Shown here: positions 37,071-50,390 of the stretch, piece by piece
Numbering within the stretch: position 1 is the stretch's first letter
Layout: each line of letters opens with the position of its first letter
Source of the DNA: Apostichopus japonicus
Taxonomy: Eukaryota > Echinodermata > Holothuroidea > Aspidochirotida > Stichopodidae
Length of the DNA stretch: 64,000 bases
Assembly: GCF_037975245.1 (NCBI RefSeq)
Contig: NC_092572.1
Coordinates: 17,958,273 to 18,022,272 of the forward strand
Direction: 5' to 3'
Made by a program: the position numbers and the translations under genes
Notes under the pieces: model-generated
What the model saw: the letters and a program-made list of their open reading frames with translations, nothing else
The model's database searches: none
What the model was told of the DNA's origin: nothing

Positions 37071-38737
37071 ACATCCGTCACAAAACAAATTGCACGTCCC
37101 TCACGTTAAAGGCTCATTTCCCATGGCATGCATACAATATAACTTTAATTGCTTAATTCTATATTGGTAGGTGAATACGTGGTAAATAAGTACAACAGAT
37201 TTCTGGAAGAAAGTTAGGGTGAGCAAAAATGGTCTTTAATTGTTTTATTCCGCAATATTCATTTTCTACTTGATCCTGGTCCATCTTGAAGTTAGTTGTC
37301 AATAGTAAGAGATGGTTTTGTTAGATGAATTTAATTAACTGACCAGAAAACCTGCAGTGCATTTTCATATGAATGTTGAAAACGTTAAGTGAAATAAAGT
37401 AAGATAAGAGACAATGGGACATTATCATGACTGGTGTCCCCTACCTCCTAACGAAAGGTAAGGTAGCTGTCATATTGTTTATTTGCAATGTCAGAGTTGG
37501 AATATCAGTCGAACAGCTTCTGATGAAATCCAAATTGAGGTTAGTTTGTTATGAATTCGACATTAAAGGTACAGTAGTTCAATCATCAATTTCAGTATTA
37601 GTCTGTTAGCAGGAATATCTACATCCGTGTACATCCGTCACAAAACAAATTGCACGTCCCTCACGTTAAAGGCTCATTTCCCATGGCATGCATACAATAT
37701 AACTTTAATTGCTTAATTCTATATTGGTAGGTGAATACGTGGTAAATAAGTACAACAGATTTCTGGAAGAAAGTTAGGGTGAGCAAAAATGGTCTTTAAT
37801 TGTTTTATTCCGCAATATCCATTTTCTACTTGATCCTGGTCCATCTTGAAGTTAGTTGTCAATAGTAAGAGATGGTTTTGTTAGATGAATTTAATTAACT
37901 GACCAGAAAACCTGCAGTGCATTTTCATATGAATGTTGAAAACGTTAAGTGAAATAAAGTAAGATAAGAGACAATGGGACATTATCATGACTGGTATCCC
38001 CTACCTCCTAACGAAAGGTAAGGTAGCGTGTCATATTGTTTATTTGCAATGTCAGAGTTGGAATATCAGTCGAACAGCTTCTGATGAAATCCAAATTGAG
38101 GTTAGTTTGTTATGAATTCGACATTAAAGGTACAGTAGTTCAATCATCAATTTCAGTATTAGTCTGTTAGCAGGAATATCTACATCCGTGTACATCCGTC
38201 ACAAAACAAATTGCACGTCCCTCACGTTAAAGGCTCATTTCCCATGGCATGCATACAATATAACTTTAATTGCTTAATTCTATATTGGTAGGTGAATACG
38301 TGGTAAATAAGTACAACAGATTTCTGGAAGAAAGTTAGGGTGAAAAAATGGTCTTTAATTGTTTTATTCCGCAATATCCATTTTCTACTTGATCCTGGTC
38401 CATCTTGAAGTTAGTTGTCAATAGTAAGAGATGGTTTTGTTAGATGAATTTAACTGACCAGAAAACCTGCAGTGCATTTTCATATGAATGTTGAAAACGT
38501 TAAGTGAAATAAAGTAAGATAAGAGACAATGGGACATTATCATGACTGGTATCCCCTACCTCCTAACGAAAGGTAAGGTAGCGTGTCATATTGTTTATTT
38601 GCAATGTCAGAGTTGGAATATCAGTCGAACAGCTTCTGATGAAATCCAAATTGAGGTTAGTTTGTTATGAATTCGACATTAAAGGTACAGTAGTTCAATC
38701 ATCAATTTCAGTATTAGTCTGTTAGCAGGAATATCTA
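37071..38737. repeat. three direct repeats of about 560 bp
   Basis: ACATCCGTCACAAAACAAAT starts at 37071, 37631 and 38192. Units are 560, 561 and about 546 bases and look almost identical by eye. Differences include GTAGCTGTCAT against GTAGCGTGTCAT, GTGTCCC against GTATCCC, and two small deletions in unit 3. Unit 1 has a 60-codon ORF (37427-37609) that the two-base insertion breaks in units 2 and 3, arguing against coding. Each unit carries an AATAAA. Origin unknown; recent tandem duplication or unequal crossing-over is likely. Confidence 0.93.
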
Positions 38738-38759
38738 GTTAAGAAAAAAAATGTTGTGT

Positions 38760-39222
38760 GATAATGTCATTCAGCCCAACATAATTGACAACAGATATAT
38801 CATGAGAATGTCAAAGTGAACAAGAATGTTTTAACAAAATGCTTGACTGAGAAGATGATATCCGAAACATTGTTCATCAACGAGATCATCATCTTAAGAA
38901 ACCTCTTCAGCAAAGATATCCTCAGATTAATTTTTGTCAACCATCAAGGCGATGCTAAAGTAATATCGTCTAAGTTAATGAATTTTGTAGATCAGAGTTG
39001 TTTGAAGATCTTGTGAATACGGTATACGATGATCGTTCATCGGATACAAAGAGCACTCTGATATTTCTGACGAATCTCAATTCATTTTATTTTGACAAGT
39101 TCTGCTCCAGAAACAAGCATTCCCCTCCTTGTGACGAAGCATTTGTAAAGCACTGTAAGAGAGCCAACGACCACTCAGTTATTCATAAGAGGAGCCTTGA
39201 AAACATGCCCGACATTCCATAG
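38760..39222 (+). other. coding-like fragment, unrecognised
   Basis: Two overlapping frames, 38816-39016 and 38998-39222, read as complex, GC-balanced peptide (for example EDLVNTVYDDRSSD and FCSRNKHSPPCDEAF). They differ in frame, so one frameshift or a short intron would be needed to join them. No family is recognised. It could be a decayed gene or transposon piece just past the 560-bp array. Confidence 0.25.
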
Positions 39223-39813
39223 CCATGTTCACATTTGGTCATATGCCAACAAACAGAAAACTAAACATAGTATCACATTATACTTATTTTCACTCAAATC
39301 TAGTTCTCACTACGAAAGTGAGCAAGATGAAAACCAACCAAACTACTTTTTCTGCCACATAGAAGACGGTCTTGACAACCTCATGCTGCGTTCGACGATT
39401 GGACGCTTGAGCTCCGGCCTTCGCTCGAGTTCTTACCCACATATCTGACTGAAAAAGTTCATTACCGTTCGCATGTTTATTTGACGCCAAGCTGAAAGAG
39501 AACTAAAAAATTGAGAAAAATAAGAGGGTTATTTTGTGCAGAGTGATGACAGATTATTGAATGAACCCTAGTAAATTGTATGCATATTTGGAGACAGTCC
39601 TGCCAGGGGTGTATCCAGGGTCTCTGGGACTCTTAAAGAGTTGGCGCAGTTCACACGTATTTCAACTTAACTGGTACTTCGCGCACAGTCATATTACAGA
39701 ATATATATGCACCATCATAGATCTGGTATTGAATTGGGGAGTTGATATTTGTTGATATTTTAACTACAAACTGTTGTTATAGAAATACATACATACATAC
39801 TAATAAACTATAT
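39223..39813. other. non-coding stretch
   Basis: Nothing recognised. (CATA)n is near 39786-39799. Confidence 0.4.
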
Positions 39814-39827
39814 GTATATATATATAC

Positions 39828-39877
<50 letters not shown>

Positions 39878-39898
39878 GAAATCATAGTGAGTTGGGAA

Positions 39899-39937
<39 letters not shown>
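39814..39937. repeat. (TA)n tracts with duplicated SINE tail
   Basis: Two TA runs (about 39814-39872 and 39902-39937) flank AATTGAAATCATAGTGAGTT, which is a second copy of the tail sequence of the adjoining SINE. Confidence 0.85.
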
Positions 39938-39941
<4 letters not shown>

Positions 39942-40124
39942 TTTGAAATCGTAATGAGTTGTAAAATCCAGAACAGTGAAAAAACTTCCAGCCTCCACCG
40001 GGATTCGAACACAGGCCTCCCGCTTTATATGCAGACACCCTAATTACTATAGGCTATGGACGCTGATTGTATGTCCAGAGGTCCGAAACCGGTAAGAAAG
40101 GTCGTAATTCCACTGTAGGCGTTT
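39938..40124 (-). mobile_element. tRNA-Val-like SINE (family A, inverted copy)
   Basis: Read on the minus strand it reproduces the left-edge element: 5' extension ending GGACATACAATCAGCGTCC, A box region, B box TTCGAATCCCGGTGGAGGCT, then TTTTTTCACTGTTCT. The A-box region has mutated (a TA insertion and AGTAATT), so this copy is likely inactive. The 5' boundary AAACGCCTAC agrees with base 1 of the window. Confidence 0.85.
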
Positions 40125-40174
40125 GTCACCTGTATCGCACAATACTATATTCTACATGTAGATATAAATATATG

Positions 40175-40179
<5 letters not shown>

Positions 40180-40249
<70 letters not shown>
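40180..40249. repeat. (TA)n-(TG)n compound microsatellite
   Basis: TA dinucleotides to about 40225, then TG dinucleotides running into the palindrome. Confidence 0.9.
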
Positions 40250-40310
40250 TGATACTAGTTGAGACTAGTGGAACACTAGTGTTCCACTAGTCTCAACTAG
40301 TATCAACACA
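40245..40310. repeat. perfect 66-bp palindrome
   Basis: Arms of 33 bases (40245-40277 and 40278-40310) are exact reverse complements with no spacer, centred on CACT|AGTG. The arm contains ACTAGTTGAGACTAGTGGAA. The left edge merges with a TG repeat. A second short palindrome, TGTCCACTGGACA, follows at about 40320. No ORF. Confidence 0.95.
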
Positions 40311-40376
40311 TATTCCGCTCTGTCCACTGGACATAGAGCACTCTGCGCCAAGATAGACGCCAACCAACCAACTCTT

Positions 40377-40379
<3 letters not shown>

Positions 40380-40451
<72 letters not shown>

Positions 40452-40452
40452 A
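40380..40452. repeat. (TA)n microsatellite
   Basis: Long TA run with a TTTATA interruption. Confidence 0.92.
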
Positions 40453-43400
40453 GATATGGATGCTATCTGAATGTTGGTATACTCATTTCATAGTTACTGA
40501 CTCAAATTTTCGGACCAACCCTTTGTGAGAGGGGCGGGGCTTTTGGACATTGGGACCCCGGTTCTATGGATCGCCTGGCTCTTTTGCCACGCCTCTGACG
40601 CGAATTAAGGGATTGAAGTAAGATAGCATCAATCATGTCTTGTTTGATCATACGATCGGGAACCAATTTTGTTGCTGGTATTACAGGAGTGTGCTCAATT
40701 CATTGCAAAATTTTAACAGAAAAACAGCAGAAGAATGAATCAAATATATGCAACCGCCGTCCTTCCTTCCATTTGACAATTCAGCGTGTATTATCTTCGT
40801 TTATTTGTTTTCAAATACCCTCCCGATATAAAAGAGAACAGCTCTATGATATTACACACCTGCAAAAGTGTTTTTGATACTAGATTATACTTGATACGTT
40901 AAATGGATTTGAAGAAGAAGAAGAAAAAGAAGAAATAGATAGACGGACAGCAGTAAAAAAAGCAACACTCACGCACCCAAACGGAACTTTAAGTGGAAAA
41001 GTACGAACACTTGGAGAAGAACATATCAGTTTTTTTCCGGAGACAACTTTTCTGACAATTCATGATGGCGAGTTATTAAGCGTTTAATACAGTACATAGT
41101 TCGTGTCTTCTGGCTTTCATTTGGGAAAGATGTCTTATTTCTTCTTTGCTATATTCCTTTTTTCCGATGGAATAGCATTACATGGTAACATTTTATATAA
41201 CCTTCCTTTCCAGAGGCTGTGCTTTGCATACCTATATCAATAGAATACAACAAATTCAACAACATTGAAGAATTGGAAGTAAACGGAAAGTACACGTAGG
41301 CCTACCAAAGAAATAAATAAATAAATAAATAAGCGCAAGTTAATTTTCTTTCTTTTGTTACCTATCCAACAATAGTATGACATAGTGTTACAAAAAGACA
41401 TTTTAAACGTAGAAGTGTAACAGTGAATTTCTGAAGTGCTCGTAGTTAAATTTCCTGTCCTAAACGTCTGAACAAAATAACACAGGATGACAGAAAAGGA
41501 ACCTTGTCCGCAAACATCAGCCACATCAGCCACCTAAATGGTTAGCAACGCAACAGTAAAACGTAACTTGAATAATTTAAGCGATAAATAAATGACAAAT
41601 CATATCCACTAGACCGTTATTCTCACCGAAGTTTTATGGTCATATAACGTTCCCGCATCTACAAGGAAAAGATGTAATCCTACTTATATTATATAAACGA
41701 TTAATAAGGCTTAACATAAGCCTATATATGCTTTAGGCGTGAGTGTCGTAATGCCGTTGTTTTAAGTAACGGCGATCAAAACCCGTCGGGCGCCCTCCCT
41801 TGTGCCTCGCATCTACACTACAGCGGCATCCTTGGTCAATATGTTAAAATGATCAACAGAGAGGCTTTGAGAGGCTTTCAACAGAATTTGCTATTCAAAT
41901 TAACTATTGAAAAAGAAATTACATTTTACTCCATGTATTCTATGGATTAATGGATGTAGTCTTAAAAGTATACCTCCAAATTTCAACTTTAATATACTGA
42001 ACGAAACTAATAATTGTCTCTTTATTTAAGGGATTGGTGTGGGGTGGGATTAGACTTGTTCCCTGTTGTGTGTTATATAATAACAATAGCGTACCTTTTT
42101 CGAATAAATTGGTTTGCTTAAGGTTTCCTGGAAACCCCTGTACATCCCCGTGATAGTTTAACTCCTTTCGTGTGGTCAACAATTAAGGATATCATTCAAA
42201 CTGAAGTCACCTTCAAGTTTGTCCACTAACCTGTAACTAACGAATTACGAAGAGCAACATAACACTTCATGACAAATGACGGCGCTAGTTTCAAACTCAA
42301 TGCCATTTTTATAGAAAATACTATATATATATATTTTTACCTTAAAAGCATCCCTCATCAGGCCTCGTATTTAGTGGACGGTGGCTGCACGCACGCCCGG
42401 TCGCAAATAGTATTTCGACCCTCTGGACATAGGCAAGGATTCACGCACGCCACCTAAAACGCTTCTGGTCGAATTGACCGAACCTCTTTGCATCCTCCCT
42501 GGTTCTTTTGCGACATCAAGAGAGACATGGACACGGGATAATATGCCACAAAAAGTGCCATTCCACAACCGGAGCGTTATGAACTCCAGTGAATCTTGAA
42601 CTTAAGGACGATTGAAGCAACCAGCAGAGCAAGACCGAGTCTTTTATCTGCCCCCTGTAGTACTGGCCACCACGTCAGCTAGTAAAAAGTTTGTTTGAAT
42701 TAATTTATAAAGATTTCTGAGAGAAGTATGCGAAAGGGAAAAGAAGTGTTGCACAAACCAACTCTAATTGCATTCGATCAAGGAACACCATGAGTCAACA
42801 GTTCTACATACTGAACCACTAGACTATAGTTACTACTTAAGTAGCTTAAAGGGTGTGAAGACTAGCGCAAAAAGAAACGTCTAATGCTGGTATTCTGACC
42901 TAGTTTCGAATGAGGTGTAACAGAAGTGTTAGACACCATCATCAATCCCAGAAAATACACACACAACTTGCTACCGTCGGTAATTAGCCGCTAGTGTACA
43001 GTCAGTACATACAGCTGCGGTCAATACCCACAGCACAGTGTACAAACGATGCAGCTATGGACATCTCAGGTCCAGCTAAAGATAACAAGGTATCACGTTT
43101 CATTACTTTTTGCAATTTGTAGCGACACGAACAAAACGTCACTTGCAAGCAACGGAAAGTTAACTTTTTCAGATGGCCGCACGCGGTTTTGGGCGAGTCT
43201 TCAATGCCTTTAATTTTATCCTGACGGTTTGCAAATGTACTATGTTCCTTGCAATTACAAACTCTCTATCCAAACAACCTTCCTCACATTAACATAATCG
43301 ATAATATTTTTTAACGCACAATAAACTTACAGCTTTTGTTTATTTCATACATTCGTTTGTCTTGTTTTGGCTTTTCTCAACAGCCTGTTGCTTTTCCAGT

Positions 43401-43727
43401 TTTCTTTCTTTCTTTTTAGTTTTACTTCTTACTCTTTTGAGGTGTTATTATATGTGTTCTTGCGAGCACTTTAGTTTCCTTTTAAAGGATCAATATGGTT
43501 ATTCTTACTCTTACAACACACAGGAAAGGTGTAATGTTTTCTTTGAAAGTGCTACTTAAAGCTTACAATAGGATTACACTAAAATGCCATAGATGACTTC
43601 GTAACAAGAACTATAATTAAGACAAACGATCTACGTCAAGTTGCAAGGACTGTAGATTTGAAGCACACGTATTTAAAAAACAACCTTGATTTCGTTTGAA
43701 AGATCTCTGCAATAGGCTCACGGAACA
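40453..43727. other. non-coding stretch
   Basis: No supported gene. An ATG at 43057 opens 11 codons to AAG|GTATCA, too little to call. (GAA)n is near 40909-40935 and (AAAT)n near 41310-41331. Confidence 0.45.
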
Positions 43728-44015
43728 ATGTATGTATGTATGTATGTATGTATGTGTGTATGTATGTATGTATGTATGTATGTATGTATGTATTTTAGTT
43801 CCTCCTGCAAGCAGGAACTGGCGAAGAAGCCATCATTGGCTTATCAAAGCCGCAAGTTGATCGAAGTCAGTCTCTTAGATTCATATTTATCGTCCATGAT
43901 TATGAATTGTCAATTGTCAACAACTCTGTAACTGGACGACATACATCAAGCTTGGAGTGTCACGAACCGGGGACCTTATGATTGGAAGGCACCGGCGTTA
44001 ACCACAATGCTATTG
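43728..44015 (-). mobile_element. family-B SINE, inverted copy with (ACAT)n tail
   Basis: On the minus strand: head GTGGTTAACGCCGGTGCC, CCAATCATAAGG, B-box-like CCCCGGTTCGTGACACTCC, body with GAGACTGACTTCGATC, then CAGGAGGAACTAAAATAC and a (CATA)n tail at 43728-43792. It is the fullest copy of the tail. The 67-codon Met/Tyr/Val/Cys ORF is the tail read as protein. Confidence 0.85.
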
Positions 44016-47000
44016 ATGACTTCGAAATACGCATACTGAATAACGTTAAGGATGAGATGCATAGAATGCTGTTTTACTTACACGATCAAGATATATTTGG
44101 ATGTGAATTGGCATAGGCCTACCCCCCCCCCCCCCCCACAACCATACTTCATTCAGACAGAAAAAAACTCGAGAAATATCCAACATTCAATGAAAAATAT
44201 CTAGCCATATACTTCAAAATAAGGCTTGGAGATATAATAATCGAAATTTGGAAAGTCATAGTCGAAAGTTGGACAATATAGATGAACGCTTGAAAAAAAA
44301 AATGAAATCGTGAAATAAACCATGTCTATATAATGTCATTTGTATGAATAGAATCCAGAGAATAGGTCGAAATAAATTGAAATCTTGATTGACAATTCAA
44401 GAAAAAAAATGTTGAATGTTTGAGCAAAATACAAACTCCAAGGAAGCAAAAAGGAAATTTTGAGACAAAAGAATCGAAACTTTTAACAAGATGATGAAAT
44501 AATTAACGTCTCATCTGGGTCACAATATCCCTTTAATTATTATCCTTTATTTAGTGGAAACAATTAACTTGAGGAGCGATATTAGTATGATCAATCATAT
44601 CATATAATGCAGAAAGGAGTTATTTCCGGCGTTTTACAATAGTTAGGAACCATGAAGGAGGAAAGTACTTTTCGAAATCGTACAAGTCTGCAGGCAACCA
44701 TGATATTGACTAATTTTTACGTAATTTTATACGAGATTTCCAACTAAGCAATATTTGTTTGTGCCCTCATAAACGGACCGTAACAATAAGGAAGCTATAC
44801 ACGCATTGGTGCTCCCATGGTTGTGAACAGATGCGGCTTTCCATATGGGGGGGGGTAGCTATTACTGGAATTACTCCCTACCCTTCCCTACCCTACCTTT
44901 CCCTATACCCTACCCTATCATACCCACTCTCTACCCCAATGTATGAATAAATTTGGTACCCATTATATGCTTTCATCATGCCTACAATTTAACATCTTAC
45001 AACACATAAGTGTAGTATCTCAGTCTCCTTCGAATTGTTGGTGCCCCTCCAATTCATGGATGCGGGCCTCTGTAGGGAATATAATTCACACCTCGTATAT
45101 AAGTATTCCAACACTTTTCCTCGGTTTAAAAGTGATTCTCATTAGCGCCGCAGCCAGTATGATTATTTCGTTTATTTTATTTGTTTTTTTTTTCACAACA
45201 TATACGGTATACAACAAATGTAGCGAAAACAGAGAGTTATGGAATGTGAAAGGAATTGTTTGAAGAAACCCTTGTGGGCTTATCTAGTGATACAATCCCT
45301 GTACATAGAGTACACAAATAACTTACAACAACAAAAGAATTAAGAAAAGAACTAAGAAAAAGAGAAGAAAAGAAGAAAGGAAGAAAAAGAAATGAAGGAA
45401 AGAGGAACCTCAATCTCAGTATAAGTTGAAGTAAAATCTCTTTAATTTGTATTTAAATGAATTAAGTATGCGCTTGTAATCTCTGCCTTCCAATCCGCAT
45501 TTATAGTGAGTTGTTTACCACATGTCCCTGGTTCCAGTGGGAGAGAGCAATCTGTCACAAAGATGTAAACATTTGAACAATGGGTGACTACTTGGCCTGA
45601 TTAAGATGGATATTTGGTCCGAAGGATGGGGTAGAAGGATGGGGTAGGGTGTGGGGGTATGGGGGGGTGAACGGCCCTTCGGAACGTGGTGAACATATAG
45701 TGACCGGGGAAATGTGGAATAAAGACATATGATGCATTATCATATACTTAAAAATCAACATTTATTATTTTCTAAGACAGCAATGTGTTAACAACTTACA
45801 TGAAAGCTTTCATAGGCTTCGTCACTTATTGATCCACTCACTACAAATAATCAACGATTCAGAATCAAATCAGGAATATATGAGGAAAGAAATGTAATAG
45901 TTTTAAAGAGTTAATAAAACCGTTAGTAATAAGATAAGCATAACAATAAAAGTAAAACAAATTTGAACTTAATTTTCTTAAAGGAGACACAAACCTAAAC
46001 ATTATCATCTGTCCATGTGATGGAGATGACTGTGGTGAGAAAATTCCTCAAACAGCTAAGAAAAATATTATATTTTGGGAGAAATCATGGACTTAATATG
46101 TCTTCACTTACAAGGCTGGTGACTTGACCAAGTCTAAATGATATGTCACCGAACCACATGCTTCAGTTCCCTATATGTTAATCTCTTTCTATCACACTTA
46201 ATATTTACTTTCTATAATGGAGATGGAATTTTAAAAATGTTGAATAATACAAAAAATTGAAGCTCTTAATTAATCCGACCTCAGGGTGACATTCGTTTCA
46301 AAAAACTTGTTAGCCTTCTTAGAGAGATGTTTATCACAAAGCTCTCAATCATATAAGCTGAAATATGACAGTTTGGCTTGTGTCTCTATTAATGAAAGGG
46401 TTACACTTTTTTCTCGTATGTGAAAGGTGCAGACTTAAAGTTATTTAGTAATGAAATGCCGTCTTCCCTTTTCTCTAACAGTTGAGGTATCTAATCGTAT
46501 CTAGTTATTCGCTAATGACTTATCTGTCCTCGAGATTTTGGATCGGAAAGTCAAACTTAACGTTATCAATAAAAATCGTTTACAGCTTTAATATTGAAAA
46601 CCGTGAAATATGAAAAGTTAACGAAATGTTCGTTTCAAATTTAAACTACCAAGTATAAGTACCATTAATACCAAACGGAGATTGCTCCTCAATTAACACT
46701 GTCTATGTCAAAACGAACACTTCTAGAGAAGTATAGGCTAACTTTACTCTTTTGTGTGACTCTAATTCCGCGACATGCCCAAATAATTGTTTGGTATCCA
46801 AAACACGTTACATGGTATCACATCCTTTCACGCAAGATAAACTAAAAGTAAAGGTTTCGGTCTCTAACTCTCACTATAGACCAAAGAAATTCCAGAAAGA
46901 TCAAACGTGGAAACAAAAGAGCAGAAATTTAAAAGTGTTTATCAAGACAGTAAACCCTCAATATTGACTCTTGATATTGAATTCACGAGAGCGTTATAAG

Positions 47001-47504
47001 AAAGTTAAAGAGTGAAGGAGCTTCTCTCTTCAATTTATATTAAAACTGTTCATGGTTATATATAACAAGATTTTGATGTTGTGCTTGTACAACTGTAACT
47101 CCATGGTTGTACATGTCAACAATGCAGTGAAGGATAAAGTGTTTCATGCTAATGGATTTGGCAATCACTTCACTCTGCTATAAAGTGCTGTGTTTTGTTA
47201 CGTTAGGAAAATGAATCAATCCATTTTATCATGCATGAAAACAAATTGAGTGTTGTATTAAAACAAATCAAATATGAAAGTGTGTACACCATTTGCATTA
47301 CTATGCAACTTATTGCAACTTATTGCAGCGGCTTATTAAGAATCTTTTGAAGAACAATGTAAATAGAACATAATAATCAGCGTATTTTATCTTGATAAAA
47401 CTACCCATGCAAGAAATGATGTCAGGTTCATGCTTACTACGTGGCTGACACCCTTCAGCCAATCCGAAGTGAGAATGAATAGGATAATTATTGTTACCAG
47501 TGCC
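44016..47504. other. non-coding stretch
   Basis: Poly-C lies near 44120-44137, and a CCCTACCCTTCCCTACCC tract near 44877-44932. A G-rich run is near 45623-45668 (GGGGTAGGGTGTGGGGGTAT). No supported gene. Confidence 0.45.
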
Positions 47505-48131
47505 GCTAAATTACAATACAGTATGAATTGCGGGTATGACACACTAGAAGTATATCTTGCTGGACTATTTAGATTGTTGTTGTCAAATACGCGGGCCAAA
47601 TAGAGCCGGACATAATAAAGAAATAACATGTGATTTGTAATTGATATGTTCTGTGTCAAAAACCAACAATAAATAAATAGGCCTACTGCATAGTGTACAT
47701 TATATCCTGCATTGCAATACAGAATGAATTAGCTAAATTACAATACAGAATGAATTGCGGGTATGACACACTAGAAGTATATCTTGCTGGACTATTTAGA
47801 TTGTAGTTGTCAAATACGCGGGCCAAATAGAGCCGGACATAATAAAGAAATAACATGTGATTTGTAATTGATTTGTTCTGTGTCAAAAACCAACAATAAA
47901 TAAATAGGCCTACTGCCTAGTGTACATTATATCCTGCATTACAGTACAGAATGAATTAGCTAAATTACAATACAGAATGAATTGCGGGTATGACACACTA
48001 GAAGTATATCTTGCTGGACTATTTAGATTGTAGTTGTCAAATACGCGGGCCAAATAGAGCCGGACATAATAAAGAAATAACATGTGATTTGTAATTGATA
48101 TGTTCTGTGTCAAAAATCAACAATAAATAAA
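47505..48131. repeat. 227-bp direct repeats, 2.8 copies
   Basis: GCTAAATTACAATACAG starts at 47505, 47732 and 47959, giving an exact 227-base period; the third copy stops near 48131. The copies differ by a handful of bases (for example TTGTTGTTG against TTGTAGTTG). Repeated minus-strand ORFs opening MTQN are repeat artefacts, since they lack domain or splice support. Confidence 0.92.
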
Positions 48132-50390
48132 TTTATCATTCCCGAAGGATGTCAAAGAAAATGGTGCACTGGAGGTTAACAATTTTATTACCGTCTTGTG
48201 CTTGTCCATCATTTGAATCAGCGAGTCCTTTGTGGTCGGTTGGTCGGCTATGCCAATATAGATAAAAACAAAAGAAAATCAGTTTTTCAATTTAGCAATA
48301 ATTACCACAACAAATTGACCATTAGGTGTAAGTTGTAGCTAGCCTTAAGACCAATCTATGCCAAGTCTCTATTATTCTATTTCTCTTACTCCGGTTTGAT
48401 CCCACCCGCGCTGACTGCCGGTGAGGGGATCGTTATTTCACAAGTTAAGAAGTGTCATCAATATGTTGGGTGATGTTAAATAGGAAAGTATGTTATATTG
48501 CAACAGGATTATGCCAAGATTTTTTGTTTTGTTTACATTATACACCTAGACAGGGGCGTTGATCGATCCGTTTCCAGGATTGGAGGGACAAAATGTCAGA
48601 TGCAAACGCTCCATGAAAGCAAATAACTTTAATCAGAAGCAGAAACAAATTTGTTGTACGTTGCATATATTTCGTTTCCCCCCCCCCATCCCCTCCATCC
48701 CACCATCCTCCCTCCGTACTTATGTTTCCAGGGAGCAAATTCGTTGTACGTGAATATTTATTTGTACACAATAGTTATAACCTTGGTTACAATATCAAAC
48801 GGAAATATTTATTTCTCAATCTTCGAGGAATTATAATTTGAATAAACTGTTAATAGGAATAAAATTTACATTTCAGAGGACTTTTTGCTATATTTATGCA
48901 TTTCCTATAGCAACTGATGGGGCAATATCATACATTCCCTCAGTTCTGACCATCGGGGGTGAAGGAGGGGTGGGGGTAGTGACGCATCTGCTCTTTAGTA
49001 ACGAAGACCCTGTATTTACATACCAATATAGCAGAAAATATCATCAGAATATTATATCTCGGTTTGCTTATCATGAATAACTTCAATGTGCAAAGAGGTA
49101 TAGGCTATACTAGCCTAAAGTGATTGAATGTATTCTGTAAACTTAAGCAACTATCTCATAAAGCTACCTATTCACAATAATTACTTAGAATAGAAACGAT
49201 ATATTGACAAATCGTTGCTATGGTAACAAAAAGGTATGTCAATGAAAATCACTTATGAAAATTACTTTGTATTATACAAAGTACGTTACACATGAATAGA
49301 GTTACAAGCTCCAAGTTTAGTGCTTTTTAAAAAATATTTTATTAATATATACTGTGGTTCATATATAAGACGTATAAGAGTTTTGCCTGTATGTAAATGT
49401 ATAGCTGCGTGTGCCGGTTAAGGACCAGAAAAAGAAATATGTAGCGTAGCTAAGTAGGTTATACAATGGCCATGCATATCAGCAACGCCTCCATTTTGCA
49501 TCCATTTTTTCGGTACAATTTTTGAATGTTTCTTAGGCATATGATGTAAATGAGTATATAATGGTATTCTCTCCCATATTTCACACGGGTCCTTTATAAA
49601 CCCCGGGTTCTCCTTCCCAACCCCCTCTCATCAATTTCTGTCAAGTCACGTTTTTTTAATTATTTTTTCTTCCGAATCCCTCGCTTGAATTGAAAAGAAT
49701 CAAGTGTTGTAATGAGGATGCCTGGTCTTACAGCTATTTCTAAAAATCGCTTTTATTTTTACTGGTGACTTTTCCTATTGCCTATACATTCTAAATGTTC
49801 CCATTTCTTTTACAGAAATTCGATGATGCTGTGTTATGCTGAACATTTAATAAAGACAATCAAAGGCAATGTTAACATAGTCTATAAGTTTAAGAACTAA
49901 CTAGCTTTTGGTACAGGGAAATAGAACTCCTGATCGGTTTTGTCTTTCGAACTTAAAAATAAAACATCAAAGTTGTCAGTCTTTTCTCCCGCAAAAGTGT
50001 CCGAAAACTTGTGAACACATAGATTGCAAAACACTTATATATAGTAGGCAAGTAAATACACGATACGTATACATGAAAAACATGATGTTACACCTACGAA
50101 GCTCAGTAACAATGTGTGTATATCTAACACTATTTTTTAGACCACTGTTTAGTCTCCAGGCTATAAATTTTGGCCCAAAGTATGCAAGAATTTTGACACT
50201 GCCTCATATCTTTCGACATATATCCAAAAATGTGTAACACACACTAAAAATGTCTACCGACGAATAACACGATTTCCAGAGTTAAAGTGATACAATGTTT
50301 AAAGTTAAAATCGTTAAATGGTCTACCATCCAACTCTTGTCCGCAAAGTAGGGAGATATTGTCCAACTTCCCTACTCCTTTATCGACATC
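48132..50390. other. non-coding stretch
   Basis: A C-rich run lies at about 48677-48714. ORFs at 48559-48753 and 49908-50237 are unrecognised. Confidence 0.45.

Noticed and set aside
43057-43089. ATG followed by 11 codons and a GTATCA donor
   Set aside because: Too short, weak donor, no partner exon.
47387-48113. Three similar minus-strand ORFs starting MTQN
   Set aside because: They repeat because the DNA repeats every 227 bases; no domain, start context or conservation beyond the array.
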